From NCBI GenBank assembly GCA_019240405.1, contig JAFAYL010000022.1, positions 21,328-85,327 on the forward strand: a stretch of 64,000 bases of DNA. Direction: 5' to 3'. The translations under genes were made by a program, and so were the position numbers. The stretch is from Acidobacteriaceae bacterium. Lineage in GTDB: Bacteria; Acidobacteriota; Terriglobia; Bryobacterales; Bryobacteraceae. Below the pieces are notes generated by a model that ran no database searches, was not told the DNA's origin, and worked only from the letters and a program-made list of their open reading frames with translations. Position 1 is the stretch's first letter. Every line of letters begins with the position of its first letter. This document shows, piece by piece, positions 1-9,428 of the stretch.

Positions 1-2
1 TG

Positions 3-1172
3 TGGAACTCTATCGTCTCGGTAGCAGGCGGTTGGTTCTTTCTGATGGCTTGCGAAATGTTCGTGCTCGGCAACCGCGATTTCCGGCTGCCGGGGCTTGG
101 TTCCTATCTGCAAATTGCCGCAAGCGCCGGCGATACACGCTCCATGCTGTGGGGCCTGGCGACGATGATCGGTGTCATTATCCTTATCGATCAACTGATC
201 TGGGGGCCCGTTATCGCATGGTCCGATAAGTTCAAATTCGAGCAGGTGGAAGGCGAGGCGCCCCGCTCGGCACTGCTGCACATTCTGAGAACTTCGCCGG
301 CTCTCGAAATTCTAAGGCGAAAGACCCTGGCGCCTATCGCCGAAAGACTTGATCTCTACTTTGCGAAACTTGCAACCGCCCATACCGAGCATTCCGTGGG
401 CGCCTCGCGCCGTAAAGAGCTCGCGGCCTGGATCTCCGCAGTTGTTTGTGTGTTCATCGCAATCATTGCAATTGTCTATTGCCTCATTCAGGCGTTGGCC
501 CTCTTGGCCCATCTCCACTCAGCGCAAATTTTGGGCGTCCTTCAAGCGGCGGGAGCCACCTTCCTGCGAGTCAACTCAGCGCTCGTCATCGCCTCCGTTT
601 GGACGATTCCCGCCGGAGTCCTCATCGGCTTTCATCCAAAGCTCGCTCGCATCGCCCAGCCACTCACCCAGATCGCCGCTTCCGTCCCCGCGACTGCGCT
701 CTTCCCGGTATTGCTTCTGGGAATCGTGCAAATTGGCGGGGGATTGGGAGTCGGGTCCATTTTGTTGATGCTGCTTGGCACGCAATGGTACATCCTGTTC
801 AACGTGATCGCCGGTGCAAGCGCAGTTCCTTCGGACCTAAAGGAGGTTGCTGACCTGTTCCATTTCAGCAGCCTCGATCGGTGGCGAACGGTGATTCTGC
901 CCGGCATTTTTCCATATCTCGTTACAGGCCTCGTGACTGCATCCGGAGGCGCGTGGAACGCGAGCATTGTCGCCGAGTACTTCCACTTCAAAAATCAAGT
1001 CATGTCTACGGTGGGGTTGGGCGCGCAAATCAGCGCGGCGACCGATGCCGGACGTTTCGATATCCTGCTGCTCGCGACTGTCATTATGGCGGCCTTGGTG
1101 GTGTCGATCAATCGCCTGGTCTGGCGGCCGTTGTATCGTCTTGCGGAAACCAAGTACCGGCTTGAAAGCTGA
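3..1172 (+). CDS. ABC transporter permease, NitT/TauT-type, 5' end outside window
   Basis: Inner-membrane permease of an ATP-driven importer of the nitrate/sulfonate/bicarbonate class; the substrate cannot be read from sequence. The frame is open to base 3 and begins inside the EAA-like cytoplasmic loop (Trp-Asn-Ser-Ile-Val-Ser-Val-Ala-Gly-Gly), so the start lies upstream of the window. After this remnant of a first MetI-like domain comes a linker and a second full permease domain (from about residue 140), with its own EAA loop near residues 310-325 (TASGGAWNASIVAEY). This indicates a fused two-domain permease. The partner ATPase and binding protein are not visible. It is convergent with ku, 9 bases away. 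Confidence 0.85.
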   Translation, partial: WNSIVSVAGGWFFLMACEMFVLGNRDFRLPGLGSYLQIAASAGDTRSMLWGLATMIGVIILIDQLIWGPVIAWSDKFKFEQVEGEAPRSALLHILRTSPALEILRRKTLAPIAERLDLYFAKLATAHTEHSVGASRRKELAAWISAVVCVFIAIIAIVYCLIQALALLAHLHSAQILGVLQAAGATFLRVNSALVIASVWTIPAGVLIGFHPKLARIAQPLTQIAASVPATALFPVLLLGIVQIGGGLGVGSILLMLLGTQWYILFNVIAGASAVPSDLKEVADLFHFSSLDRWRTVILPGIFPYLVTGLVTASGGAWNASIVAEYFHFKNQVMSTVGLGAQISAATDAGRFDILLLATVIMAALVVSINRLVWRPLYRLAETKYRLES

Positions 1173-1181
1173 TCTCTATCA

Positions 1182-2180
1182 CTATTTCTGTCCTGCCCCG
1201 CGCACCTTCTTTGTGGCCGTTCGCTTCGGCATCTCGTTCGCTGTGCGAAGCCGTTCATCCGAAGCCGCCGGTTTCTTCAGATTTGCCAGGCTCCTCCTCA
1301 GCGCATCTGCAATATCGACGACCGCCGCGTGCTTCGGCGCTTCGACCGTTTCAACGGGTCGGCCTTGCACCTTGCTCGCGATCATCGATTCAACTTTCTC
1401 GCGGTAAGTGTCCCGATATTTCTCCGGCTCGAACGGCGCAGCCAGTGAATGGATCAGCGCCCCCGCCAGCTCAAGCTCTTTCGGGGTCACGAGCCTCGTA
1501 TCGGCGCGGTATTCCTCATCCGCTCGGACTTCCGATGCGAAGTACATTGTGTGCGCAATGATTCCGGTCTTCGCCGCTCGTACAACAACCACGTGCTCGC
1601 GGTTGTGCATTGCAAATTTTGCGATCGCAACTAACCCGGACTGTTGTAATGCACGATACAAGAGCGCATAGGCCTTCTCACCCGCTTCCTCCGGCTTCAC
1701 GTAATAGGAGGTCTCGAAGTAAACGGGATCAATCTCAGCCAATTGCACGAACTCTTGAATCTCCATCTCGGTTGCGGTCTTTGGAGCAATGCTCTTCAAT
1801 TCCTCCGGCTCGACCACAACGAACCGGTCCTTCTCGTACTCGTATCCCTTTACGAGCGACTGCCGCGACACTACCTCGCCCGTTCCCTTTCGGACCGACG
1901 CCTGTTCAACAGGAGCCAAAATCGGCTCCGGCGCGGGTCTCGCTTCAAATCTGGACGGCCGGGAAGACGTAATGGATTCAGTCTGCTGCTTTGCAGGTGC
2001 CATTCGCTCCTGCGGCTGCTCCCGGGCAACCAACGATCTCCTGTTTGGGCCATCCTTGTCAGGCTCCGCACGGTATAGCCGGCGAAAGCTTACCCTTTCA
2101 GGGCGGGCCGCGCGGAACAATCGCACCGGAATCGAAATCAGACCGAACGTAATGAATCCACGCCATACCGTGATCGCCAT
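1182..2180 (-). CDS. ku: Ku protein, bacterial non-homologous end joining
   Basis: Homodimeric DNA-end-binding ring protein that protects double-strand breaks and recruits the ligase LigD. The N-terminus (MAITVWRGFITFGLISIPV) and the segment LVKGYEYEKDRFVVVEPEE are family signatures, and the C-terminal tail is basic (RTATKKVRGAGQK), as expected for DNA contact. I chose the ATG at 2180 because AGGAAGG sits just upstream; the frame runs 58 codons further back but without family similarity. Residues about 40-98 form a Pro/Gln/Arg-rich low-complexity linker where other Ku proteins have a short strand-rich or Cys-containing segment. Length 332 is above the usual 250-300. No ligD is in the window. 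It is transcribed divergently from the gene at 2311. Confidence 0.93.
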   Translation of the reverse strand: MAITVWRGFITFGLISIPVRLFRAARPERVSFRRLYRAEPDKDGPNRRSLVAREQPQERMAPAKQQTESITSSRPSRFEARPAPEPILAPVEQASVRKGTGEVVSRQSLVKGYEYEKDRFVVVEPEELKSIAPKTATEMEIQEFVQLAEIDPVYFETSYYVKPEEAGEKAYALLYRALQQSGLVAIAKFAMHNREHVVVVRAAKTGIIAHTMYFASEVRADEEYRADTRLVTPKELELAGALIHSLAAPFEPEKYRDTYREKVESMIASKVQGRPVETVEAPKHAAVVDIADALRRSLANLKKPAASDERLRTANEMPKRTATKKVRGAGQK

Positions 2181-2310
2181 ATCTTTACCTTCCTGATAAA
2201 TGGGATTTTTGCCAGCCGCAAAGTGTTTCAAGCCACGGCCGGCCGTAACCAGAGCGGCAAACAATACGTCCCACGCGCTGTTATACTGAGCTTTCCTCGG
2301 GGTCTTTGGA

Positions 2311-5300
2311 TTGAGTAAGTACAAATCGGTTTTTCTTGGTCTGGCATCGGCCATACTCCTTCACGCGCAGAGCTTCAGCAACGGCCAGGCAGCGCGCGCG
2401 GAAATCGGGCAATTCACATTCACAGGCGCTAATTATGTCGCAGGCCAGCAGATCGTAGGCGGCGTGAGCGGCCTAGCCTTCACCAACGGCACCCTCTTTG
2501 TTGCCGACTCAAATCAGGTGGGCGCTTCGCCTGTGAACAATCGCGTCCTCATGTTTAACGCCAACCTAATTCCCGGGCGCGAAGCCGATTTGGCCACGTT
2601 GGGCGTTTTCAATAGCTCGTGCAATGTTTGCGGTTACCCGGCTGAAAATGTGTTGGGCCAACCGAATTACACCTCGACAACTCCAGGCATCAGTAGTCAA
2701 GCCCTCCAGATGCCGACGGGAGTGGCAAGCGACGGCAACATCCTCGCAGTCGCTGATACTAACAACAACCGCGTCTTGATCTGGACCTCGATTCCTTCGA
2801 GCATCAATGCGCCCGCCAATCTCGTTCTTGGACAGCCCAATTTCACGTCTGGAGGAAGCACAAGCGCTCCTACGGCTCAAACCCTGCGTGGGCCAAGCGG
2901 AGTTTGGATCCAGAACGGAAAGCTATTTGTCGCGGATACGCAGAATAATCGCGTGCTGATCTGGAAGAGTATGCCTACCCAAAACGATCAAGCCGCAGAC
3001 GTCGTTCTCGGTCAGCCAAACTTTACCTCGGCGAATGGTCCGCCTCCCGGCCAATCTAACCCAACCGCCGCCGCAAACGAATTGTTTACCCCGGTTTCCG
3101 TTACTTCGGATGGCATTCGCCTGTACGTCGCTGATCTGGGATTCAATCGCGTGCTTATTTGGAATAGCATTCCCACCGCCATCGATCAATCGGCAGATGT
3201 GGTGGTCGGCCAGCCCGATATGGTCAGCACAGCCGTGAACAACAAGGCGGCGCTGTGTCCGTCTGTAGGCGCGCCCGCATGCAATAAGACACTGAATTTC
3301 CCGCGTTACGCGCTCTCAAACGGCACTCAACTGTTCATTGCTGACGGAGGCAACGATCGCGTCTTGGTCTTCAATTCGATTCCGACGAGTAATGGGACCG
3401 GCGCCGACGCCGTCTTGGGCCAGCCGGATTTCTTGCATGACGTAGTCACGAATCAGACGAGTACTATCGGAACTGGAGTCAGCAACGCGGGAAGCGTTGA
3501 CACAGTTCCCTCTCCGATGGCGCTTGCCTGGGATGAGGCGAATCTGAATCTCTACGTCAGCGATCCCTACAACCGCCGCGTCTTGATCTTCTCGCCCGGA
3601 GATACGTATCTTGCTCCTCAGTCCGTCCTGAACAATGCGAGCGAAATCATCCGGCAGGAAGGGACCGTAACGTTGGGTGTAATCAAGATCGTGGCGAAGG
3701 ATACGGTAACGGTCACCATCGCCGGGAAGGCGTACACATACACAATCGTCAGCAGCGATACTGCGGCTTCAATCGCTCAAGGCATCGTTAACGCGATCAA
3801 TGCCGGTGCTGGCGATCCGAACGTTACCGCGCTGCTCGGGCCAGTTGCCGGTGTCGTCTATTTAAGCTCCAAGGGCACCAACTTGGCGTACGATTCGATT
3901 TCTCTCGCCGCCTCAACTTCCAACACAGCGGATATCACGACAGCCGTTTCGAATAGTTATTTAACCGCCGGCACTGCCGCAACTGTTGCTCCAGGAACTT
4001 TCGTCGAGATCGACGGGACTAATTTGTCCGACATCACAGTAAGCACCCCGCTCACAGGCTTGTTTCTGTCCCCCGAGACCGGCGCCGAGGTTTTTATGGA
4101 CGGATTCGCGGTTCCCCTGTGGTCCATTTCCCCTACGCAGATCATTGCGCAGGTGCCGTACAGCTTCGCAAATCGAACCAGCACCAGTGTTTATGTTCGA
4201 ACGCTCCACTCCGGCGGCGCGACTGTAACGAACGCGACTCCACTTATCATCTCGCCCGCTAATCCAGGCCTGTATGGCGCGCCCGTGTATCCAGGTGAGC
4301 CGCGGCCCTGGCCGGCTTTGAATGCCACTCATGGTCCTCCTTCTGCGGTAGTGTCAGTCGATGGAACCGCGCATGCTGGCGATGTCGCCACAATCACCAT
4401 CAATGGCCGAGCTTACAGCTACACCGTTAAAAGTAGCGACACGCTGGGAGGCATTGCGGCAGGTCTGATAACCGCCATCGATAGTAAGCCCGATCCCCAA
4501 GTCACCGCATTCATGGGAGGGCAGTTCGCTCGAGTCGTTCTGGTTTCGAAGCAGACAGGAGCAGCAGGAACTGGGATTCCCGTCTCAACAAGCATTAGCT
4601 CAGGTGCCCAAGTGATATTGACCGCGTATACAAAATCTACTTGTTGCGCGGTCGTGTTTGGTTCCGTCATCTCGAGTAGCAATTCGGCAATGCCCGGAGA
4701 AATCATCTCTCTCACCTCTACCGGACTGGGAATTTTGGCCGGCGGAGCTGCGAACAATCAAATCACCGGAGCTCCCTACTCCGGACCTCAGCCGAACTCC
4801 GCAGCCAATTCTGTGAGCGCCACGATAAATGGCACTACGGCTCAGGTGATCACCGCAGGATTGCCGAGTGGCTCGTTGGGACTTTATGAGATTCAACTTC
4901 TCATTCCGCCTGGCCTCGCGAGCCCTACCAGCGCTCAGATTTCTGTTGCCCAGAATGCTTTTATCAGCAACATCGTCACCATTCCCGTGGGTACAGCCGC
5001 GGTGACGCAGGTAACGTTCACGGCCACTCCCTCTACTATCAAGGCCGTTCCTGGAACCGACCGGGGAAGCACGATGCTCACGTGGAGTGGAGCGCCCGGG
5101 GGCGTTCTAGTCTATGTCGGAAATCCCGCTAACGGGGGGACGCTACTTGCTAATGCGGGCTCAAGCGGAAGCGCTGCTGCAAATGGATTCGTCACCGATG
5201 GAATGACTTTCTATTTGCAGGACAACACAAATCCGAATCCCCTCAGCGATGCAGCCACACTCGCGACCGTTACAGTTCACGTTATAGTTCCGCACGTCGC

Positions 5301-6123
5301 CAGCGACTTCGACGGCGATGGAAAAGCAGATTTCGCTGTCTGGCGTCCTTCGAACGGTACTTGGTTCGTGATTCCGAGCAGCAATCCGGGCTCACCGATC
5401 ATTCAGCAGTGGGGTGCGCCTGGCGATACGCCTATTGTCGGCGACTTTGACGGCGACGGCAGAAATGACTTCACAGTGTGGCGTCCCTCGAACGGCTTCT
5501 GGTTTTTCCTTCTGAGTTCAAACCCCACTCCACAGGCATTCCAATGGGGCAACCCGGGCGATATCCCTCTGACGGGCGATTTCGATGGAATCGGAAAGCA
5601 GGAGATAACCATCTGGCGTCCCCCGTACGGGAACTGGTACATCATTCCTGGCGACAATCCATCATCCCCGATTGTCCAGCAGTGGGGACTTCCCACCGAC
5701 ATCCCGGTCTCCGGCGATTTTGACGGTGACGGCAAAACCGATTTCGCTGTGTTCCGTCCATCCGATGGAACTTGGTACATTCTCCCCAGTTCGACAGGAA
5801 TCCCATATGCAGTGCAATGGGGCGTCGCAAGCGATGTGCCCGTCCCTGCCGACTATGATGGAGACGGGAAAACTGACATAGCGGTATGGCGCCCCGGCAA
5901 CGGAACTTGGTACATCATTCCGAGCAGCAATCCGGGAACGCCCATCATCCAGCAATGGGGAGCGCCGGGAGACACTCCCTTGGCGCTCGACTTTGATGGC
6001 GATGGCAAAGCTGATCTAACCGTCTGGCGCCCCTCCACCGGAATCTGGTTCGTGATCCCGAGCGCGAATCCCGTCACGCCCATTATTCAGCAATGGGGTG
6101 CCCCAGGCGATATACCGCTGTAA
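2311..6123 (+). CDS. Large secreted mosaic protein: NHL-like propeller, TIGR03437-like domains, FG-GAP/VCBS repeats
   Basis: Exported protein of unknown function, 1270 residues. The TTG at 2311 is the best start: an in-frame stop lies at 2287, and the first 20 residues form a signal peptide (Val-Phe-Leu-Gly-Leu-Ala-Ser-Ala-Ile-Leu-Leu) ending near His-Ala-Gln. Residues about 30-430 hold repeated blades marked by VLGQPNFTS and NNRVLIW, an NHL-type propeller. A domain with TVTIAGKAYTYTI (about 465-545) recurs at 690-770 as TITINGRAYSYTV. Each copy is followed by a Solibacter-type C-terminal-like domain (about 560-655 and 788-895). From about residue 998 there are seven FG-GAP-like repeats, and the protein ends with the last of them. 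Surface adhesion or carbohydrate binding is possible but not shown. It ends 8 bases before the aminotransferase. Confidence 0.85.
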   Translation: MSKYKSVFLGLASAILLHAQSFSNGQAARAEIGQFTFTGANYVAGQQIVGGVSGLAFTNGTLFVADSNQVGASPVNNRVLMFNANLIPGREADLATLGVFNSSCNVCGYPAENVLGQPNYTSTTPGISSQALQMPTGVASDGNILAVADTNNNRVLIWTSIPSSINAPANLVLGQPNFTSGGSTSAPTAQTLRGPSGVWIQNGKLFVADTQNNRVLIWKSMPTQNDQAADVVLGQPNFTSANGPPPGQSNPTAAANELFTPVSVTSDGIRLYVADLGFNRVLIWNSIPTAIDQSADVVVGQPDMVSTAVNNKAALCPSVGAPACNKTLNFPRYALSNGTQLFIADGGNDRVLVFNSIPTSNGTGADAVLGQPDFLHDVVTNQTSTIGTGVSNAGSVDTVPSPMALAWDEANLNLYVSDPYNRRVLIFSPGDTYLAPQSVLNNASEIIRQEGTVTLGVIKIVAKDTVTVTIAGKAYTYTIVSSDTAASIAQGIVNAINAGAGDPNVTALLGPVAGVVYLSSKGTNLAYDSISLAASTSNTADITTAVSNSYLTAGTAATVAPGTFVEIDGTNLSDITVSTPLTGLFLSPETGAEVFMDGFAVPLWSISPTQIIAQVPYSFANRTSTSVYVRTLHSGGATVTNATPLIISPANPGLYGAPVYPGEPRPWPALNATHGPPSAVVSVDGTAHAGDVATITINGRAYSYTVKSSDTLGGIAAGLITAIDSKPDPQVTAFMGGQFARVVLVSKQTGAAGTGIPVSTSISSGAQVILTAYTKSTCCAVVFGSVISSSNSAMPGEIISLTSTGLGILAGGAANNQITGAPYSGPQPNSAANSVSATINGTTAQVITAGLPSGSLGLYEIQLLIPPGLASPTSAQISVAQNAFISNIVTIPVGTAAVTQVTFTATPSTIKAVPGTDRGSTMLTWSGAPGGVLVYVGNPANGGTLLANAGSSGSAAANGFVTDGMTFYLQDNTNPNPLSDAATLATVTVHVIVPHVASDFDGDGKADFAVWRPSNGTWFVIPSSNPGSPIIQQWGAPGDTPIVGDFDGDGRNDFTVWRPSNGFWFFLLSSNPTPQAFQWGNPGDIPLTGDFDGIGKQEITIWRPPYGNWYIIPGDNPSSPIVQQWGLPTDIPVSGDFDGDGKTDFAVFRPSDGTWYILPSSTGIPYAVQWGVASDVPVPADYDGDGKTDIAVWRPGNGTWYIIPSSNPGTPIIQQWGAPGDTPLALDFDGDGKADLTVWRPSTGIWFVIPSANPVTPIIQQWGAPGDIPL
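5305..6120 (+). repeat. Seven tandem FG-GAP-like repeats within the coding sequence
   Basis: Each unit is about 36-40 residues, built as DFDGDGKxDFxVWRPSxGxW, then a strand (FVIPSSNP), then QQWGxPGDxP. The Asp-Gly-Asp-Gly loops resemble calcium-binding loops of integrin-type propellers, so one closed seven-bladed propeller is a natural reading. The third unit has IGKQEIT in place of the usual DGKxDF and has probably lost the metal site. The DNA copies differ at many third positions, so this is an old array under protein-level selection. Confidence 0.8.
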
Positions 6124-6131
6124 CGAAACAC

Positions 6132-7304
6132 ATGCACATCAAAAAGCAACGTCTTCTCACGCCCGGGCCAACGCCCCTTCTTCCTTCGGCCCTCCACGCC
6201 ATGATGGGTTCCGATATCCATCACCGGACCGATGATTTTCGCAATCTCTATAAGCGAGTTCTGGCGGATTTGAAAGAAATCCTAGGCACATCAAGCGATG
6301 TACTCGTTCTCGTGTCTTCCGGTTCAGGAGCTATGGAAGCCGCTGCTCAGAACTTCTTTTCACCCGGAGACGAAGTGCTCGTGTGCTCGGCTGGAAAATT
6401 CGGCGAGCGCTGGGTAGAAATCACGAAAGCCTTTGGTCTCCACCCTACTGTCCTGACCGCTCCTTATGGCGAGGCCGTGCACCCCGAATCAGTCGAGCAA
6501 GCGCTGAGGCAGAACAAAAATTTACGGGGCGTGTTTGTCCAAGCTTCTGAAACATCCACCGGCGCCCAGCACGATGTCAAAGCCATGGGCAAGGCAATTC
6601 AAAGGACCGAAGCAATTTTTGTTGTGGATGCCATCACCGGCATCGGCACAATGCCCTTGGATGTGGATGGCTGGGGTTTAGATATCGTCGTTGGCGGATC
6701 CCAGAAGGCGTTCATGATTCCGCCGGGCCTGGCTTTCTTGTCTATCAGCCCGAAAGCCTGGGCAATGGCTGACTCCGCCAAGTCTCCCCGCTATTACTTC
6801 GATCTCAAGCGAGAGAAAAAGAACGCCGTGAATGGCGAGTCTGCCTGGACGCCCAACACTGCCTTGCTCCTTGCATTCGCCGAAGCGCTGAAATTTATTA
6901 GATCAATCGGCATGCCCAAGCTGGTGGAAAACGCGCAGCTTCTCGCGCGAGCGACCCGGGAAGCCGTAACCGAGCTCGGTCTGCAGCTCTTTTCCAACTC
7001 TCCTGGATCATCGGTAACAGCCGTGCGCCCGCCATCCGGCATGGATTCCGGCGTTATCGTCAAAGAATTCCGTACTCGCTTCAACGCGATTATTACCAAC
7101 GGCCAAGGCTCGATGAAGGGCCAGATCTTCCGGCTCGCGCATTTGGGCTATTTCGATTTTCACGATCTCTTCGCGATTATCGCCGAGCTAGAGTTGATTC
7201 TCGCCGCGCAAGGCTATCCTGTGCAATTCGGAACCGGCGTAGCCGCTGCGCAAAACGTTTACGCCGAGGCCGCGCTGCCGAAAGAAGCTGTTGCGCTCAC
7301 CTGA
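6132..7304 (+). CDS. Class V PLP-dependent aminotransferase, probable serine-pathway enzyme
   Basis: Fold-type I aminotransferase of the serine-pyruvate/alanine-glyoxylate group, 390 residues. The N-terminal LLTPGPTPLLPS and the PLP lysine in GGSQKAFMIPPG (about residue 192) are group signatures. The start is the ATG at 6132, where the protein opens MHIKKQRLLTPGPTP; an upstream ATG at 6093 would overlap the preceding gene with no family similarity. serA lies 20 bases downstream. The pair therefore probably makes serine, with this enzyme acting as a phosphoserine aminotransferase in place of a canonical SerC. That role is inferred from context; serine-glyoxylate or serine-pyruvate transamination would leave the same sequence signature. 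Confidence 0.87.
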   Translation: MHIKKQRLLTPGPTPLLPSALHAMMGSDIHHRTDDFRNLYKRVLADLKEILGTSSDVLVLVSSGSGAMEAAAQNFFSPGDEVLVCSAGKFGERWVEITKAFGLHPTVLTAPYGEAVHPESVEQALRQNKNLRGVFVQASETSTGAQHDVKAMGKAIQRTEAIFVVDAITGIGTMPLDVDGWGLDIVVGGSQKAFMIPPGLAFLSISPKAWAMADSAKSPRYYFDLKREKKNAVNGESAWTPNTALLLAFAEALKFIRSIGMPKLVENAQLLARATREAVTELGLQLFSNSPGSSVTAVRPPSGMDSGVIVKEFRTRFNAIITNGQGSMKGQIFRLAHLGYFDFHDLFAIIAELELILAAQGYPVQFGTGVAAAQNVYAEAALPKEAVALT

Positions 7305-7324
7305 TCCAGCTCACAAACTCATCG

Positions 7325-8926
7325 ATGAAAATTCTTGTTGCTGAACCGCTCGCGCCGGCGGCTATGGATGCGCTCCGCGCCCAGCCCTCTTGGGATATCG
7401 TCGAAGCCGATCCGAAGACCTTCCAGAGCCATCTCGCCGATAGCGACGCGCTTCTCGTCCGAAGCGCTGTCAAAATAACCAGTGAAGTGCTCGCAAAGGC
7501 CCCGAAGCTCAAAATCATCGGCCGTGCCGGAGTGGGTGTGGATAACGTCGACCTGAACGCGGCTACCAATGCCGGCGTGTTGGTCATGAACACACCCGGA
7601 GGCAATGCCGTCTCTGTGGCCGAGCACACGCTTGCACTGATGCTCTCTATGGCCCGTTCCGTCCCGCAAGCCAGCATCTCCACAAAATCGGGCAAATGGG
7701 AGAAAAAGAAATTTCTCGGAAATGAGCTGCGCGGCAAAACTCTCGGTGTCGTCGGCCTCGGCAGCATCGGTCGCGAGGTATTGAAGCGGGCCAAAGCCTT
7801 CGAGATGCAGGTCATCGCTCACGATCCCTACGTCAGTTCACATACAGCGCACGATCTCAGTGTCGATCTCCTACCGCTTCAGGAGCTCTACTCGAAAAGC
7901 GACTATATAACGCTGCACGTCGCGCTAACTCCAGAAACCGACCACATGCTCAACGCCGAAGCGTTCGGACAAATGAAAGCCGGTGTTCGTATCATCAATT
8001 GCGCGCGTGGCGAGTTGATCGATACGTCGGCTCTTCGCGATGCCGTTGAGCGCGGAAGCGTCTCCGGTGTCGCCATGGACGTGTTCGAGAAAGAGCCGCC
8101 CGGTGAAGATCCCCTTTTGAAGCTAGACGCAGTTGTCGCCACCCCTCATATTGCAGGCTCTACCGAAGAGGCGCAGGAAATCGTCGGCATTCGTATCGCC
8201 GAGCAGCTCATCGAATATTTGAAAACCGGTGTCGCTCTGAATGCGGTAAATATGCCGGCGCTTACGGCGGAGCAGTATCGGGCTTTGGGACCCTACATCA
8301 ATCTGGGCGAGCGGCTCGGAACTTTTTTGAGCCACATAGCTGTCGGCAATCCCCACACCGTCCGCTTCGTTTATTTAGGAAGGTTAGCCGACCACAATAC
8401 TCAGATCCTGCGCAATGCTGGCCTCGCCGGTGTTCTAAGCCGCTCCATGGAACATCGCGCCAACATGGTCAACGCAATGCAGATCGCGACGGAGCGCGGC
8501 TTCAGGGTCGTCGAGCAGCGCGAGCCGGGTCGGTCCCACATGGATTCCATTCGCATCGAACTCGAATCAGACGCCGGTGTCTTTTCTGTGGTTGGCGCGA
8601 TTGTGTTGGACAAGCCGCGTCTCTTGCAAGTCGAAGGAATCTCCTGCGAAGCGACGCTCGATGGTAATCTCATATTTTCCAAAAGCGAAGATGTGCCCGG
8701 CGTGATCGGCTATTTGGGAACGGTTCTCGGCCGGAACGGAATCAACATCGCGAACTTCGCTCTCGGCCGAGAGGATGTAGCCGCGGAAACCGAGGGCAAT
8801 AAAAACGAGCCGCTCACAGCGATTTCTATCGTTGAAACCGACGAGCCAGTCACAGACCCAGTGATTTCACAACTCTTCGAGAACAAAGCCTTCAAGTTCG
8901 TCCGCCGCGTCACCTTCACACGCTAA
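7325..8926 (+). CDS. serA: D-3-phosphoglycerate dehydrogenase
   Basis: NAD-dependent oxidation of 3-phosphoglycerate to 3-phosphohydroxypyruvate, the first step of serine synthesis. Length 533 matches the long form with an intervening domain. Visible parts are the Rossmann motif VVGLGSIGREVLKRA (about 140-155), the catalytic Arg in NCARGELID (about 222), and the catalytic His in ATPHIAGSTEEAQE (about 276). An allosteric substrate-binding domain follows (about 310-450), then a C-terminal ACT domain (about 455-533, SKSEDVPGVIGYLG), which suggests serine feedback inhibition. It follows the aminotransferase by 20 bases and is likely co-transcribed with it. Confidence 0.96.
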   Translation: MKILVAEPLAPAAMDALRAQPSWDIVEADPKTFQSHLADSDALLVRSAVKITSEVLAKAPKLKIIGRAGVGVDNVDLNAATNAGVLVMNTPGGNAVSVAEHTLALMLSMARSVPQASISTKSGKWEKKKFLGNELRGKTLGVVGLGSIGREVLKRAKAFEMQVIAHDPYVSSHTAHDLSVDLLPLQELYSKSDYITLHVALTPETDHMLNAEAFGQMKAGVRIINCARGELIDTSALRDAVERGSVSGVAMDVFEKEPPGEDPLLKLDAVVATPHIAGSTEEAQEIVGIRIAEQLIEYLKTGVALNAVNMPALTAEQYRALGPYINLGERLGTFLSHIAVGNPHTVRFVYLGRLADHNTQILRNAGLAGVLSRSMEHRANMVNAMQIATERGFRVVEQREPGRSHMDSIRIELESDAGVFSVVGAIVLDKPRLLQVEGISCEATLDGNLIFSKSEDVPGVIGYLGTVLGRNGINIANFALGREDVAAETEGNKNEPLTAISIVETDEPVTDPVISQLFENKAFKFVRRVTFTR

Positions 8927-9233
8927 GGAGGGCGCGTCGCGCGATCACAACAACCTTACTTAGTCCTTTCAACAACCTAGGCCAATCGCTCAATCAACGT
9001 TCGCACACCTGACTCTATTCACCTTGCCACAGCGATCCTGTACAGAGTGATCGAATTTCACACGTTTGACGGAAGTGGCAAAAGAAGGCGTCCTAGTGAC
9101 ATCCTTGCCCTAAATGGAAATGTCGCTGGTTATCCCTTGGTCATTAAAGTACCCAGGAAATCGCAGATAAGCCTGTTAACTGGGGTTGGACCGCTTCAAG
9201 ATGGAACCTGAACGGCAGTGTTGTAGGTAAGCA
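8927..9233. other. Intergenic stretch of 307 bases, no gene recognised
   Basis: Lies after serA and before a 64-codon frame. GCGCGTCGCGC just after the serA stop is partly self-complementary but has no T tract. One short frame begins at GTG 9048 (about 54 codons, starting Val-Ile-Glu-Phe-His); it has no ribosome-binding site and I do not call it. Confidence 0.6.
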
Positions 9234-9428
9234 GTGAAGAAGCGGAATACAGGATTAACCCGAAAGCGCCGAGTTGCTAAAAGACCGCTCTCGCTTCACC
9301 CTCTCAACTTTGACGAAGCCGTTTCGGACATCTTGAAGGTGAAGCCGGAAAAGAAATTCCCGACAGCACAAAAACAGAGCCGTAGAAGGCAACCCGCGGC
9401 AATCGCTCTTAAGCATCGGTTTTCGTAA
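9234..9428 (+). CDS. Small basic hypothetical protein, 64 residues
   Basis: GTG start at 9234. The protein is rich in Lys and Arg, with a central segment LHPLNFDEAVSDILKVKPEKK resembling short uncharacterised proteins found widely in bacteria. The last 20 bases overlap the 3' end of the DUF72 gene on the other strand. The ribosome-binding site is weak (TAGGTAA). The function is unknown; the coding call rests on the regular amphipathic segment and on its place in an otherwise empty stretch. Confidence 0.45.
   Translation: MKKRNTGLTRKRRVAKRPLSLHPLNFDEAVSDILKVKPEKKFPTAQKQSRRRQPAAIALKHRFS

Noticed and set aside
9048..9212. Short frame in the gap after serA
   Set aside because: No ribosome-binding site, no family resemblance and too short to separate from chance.
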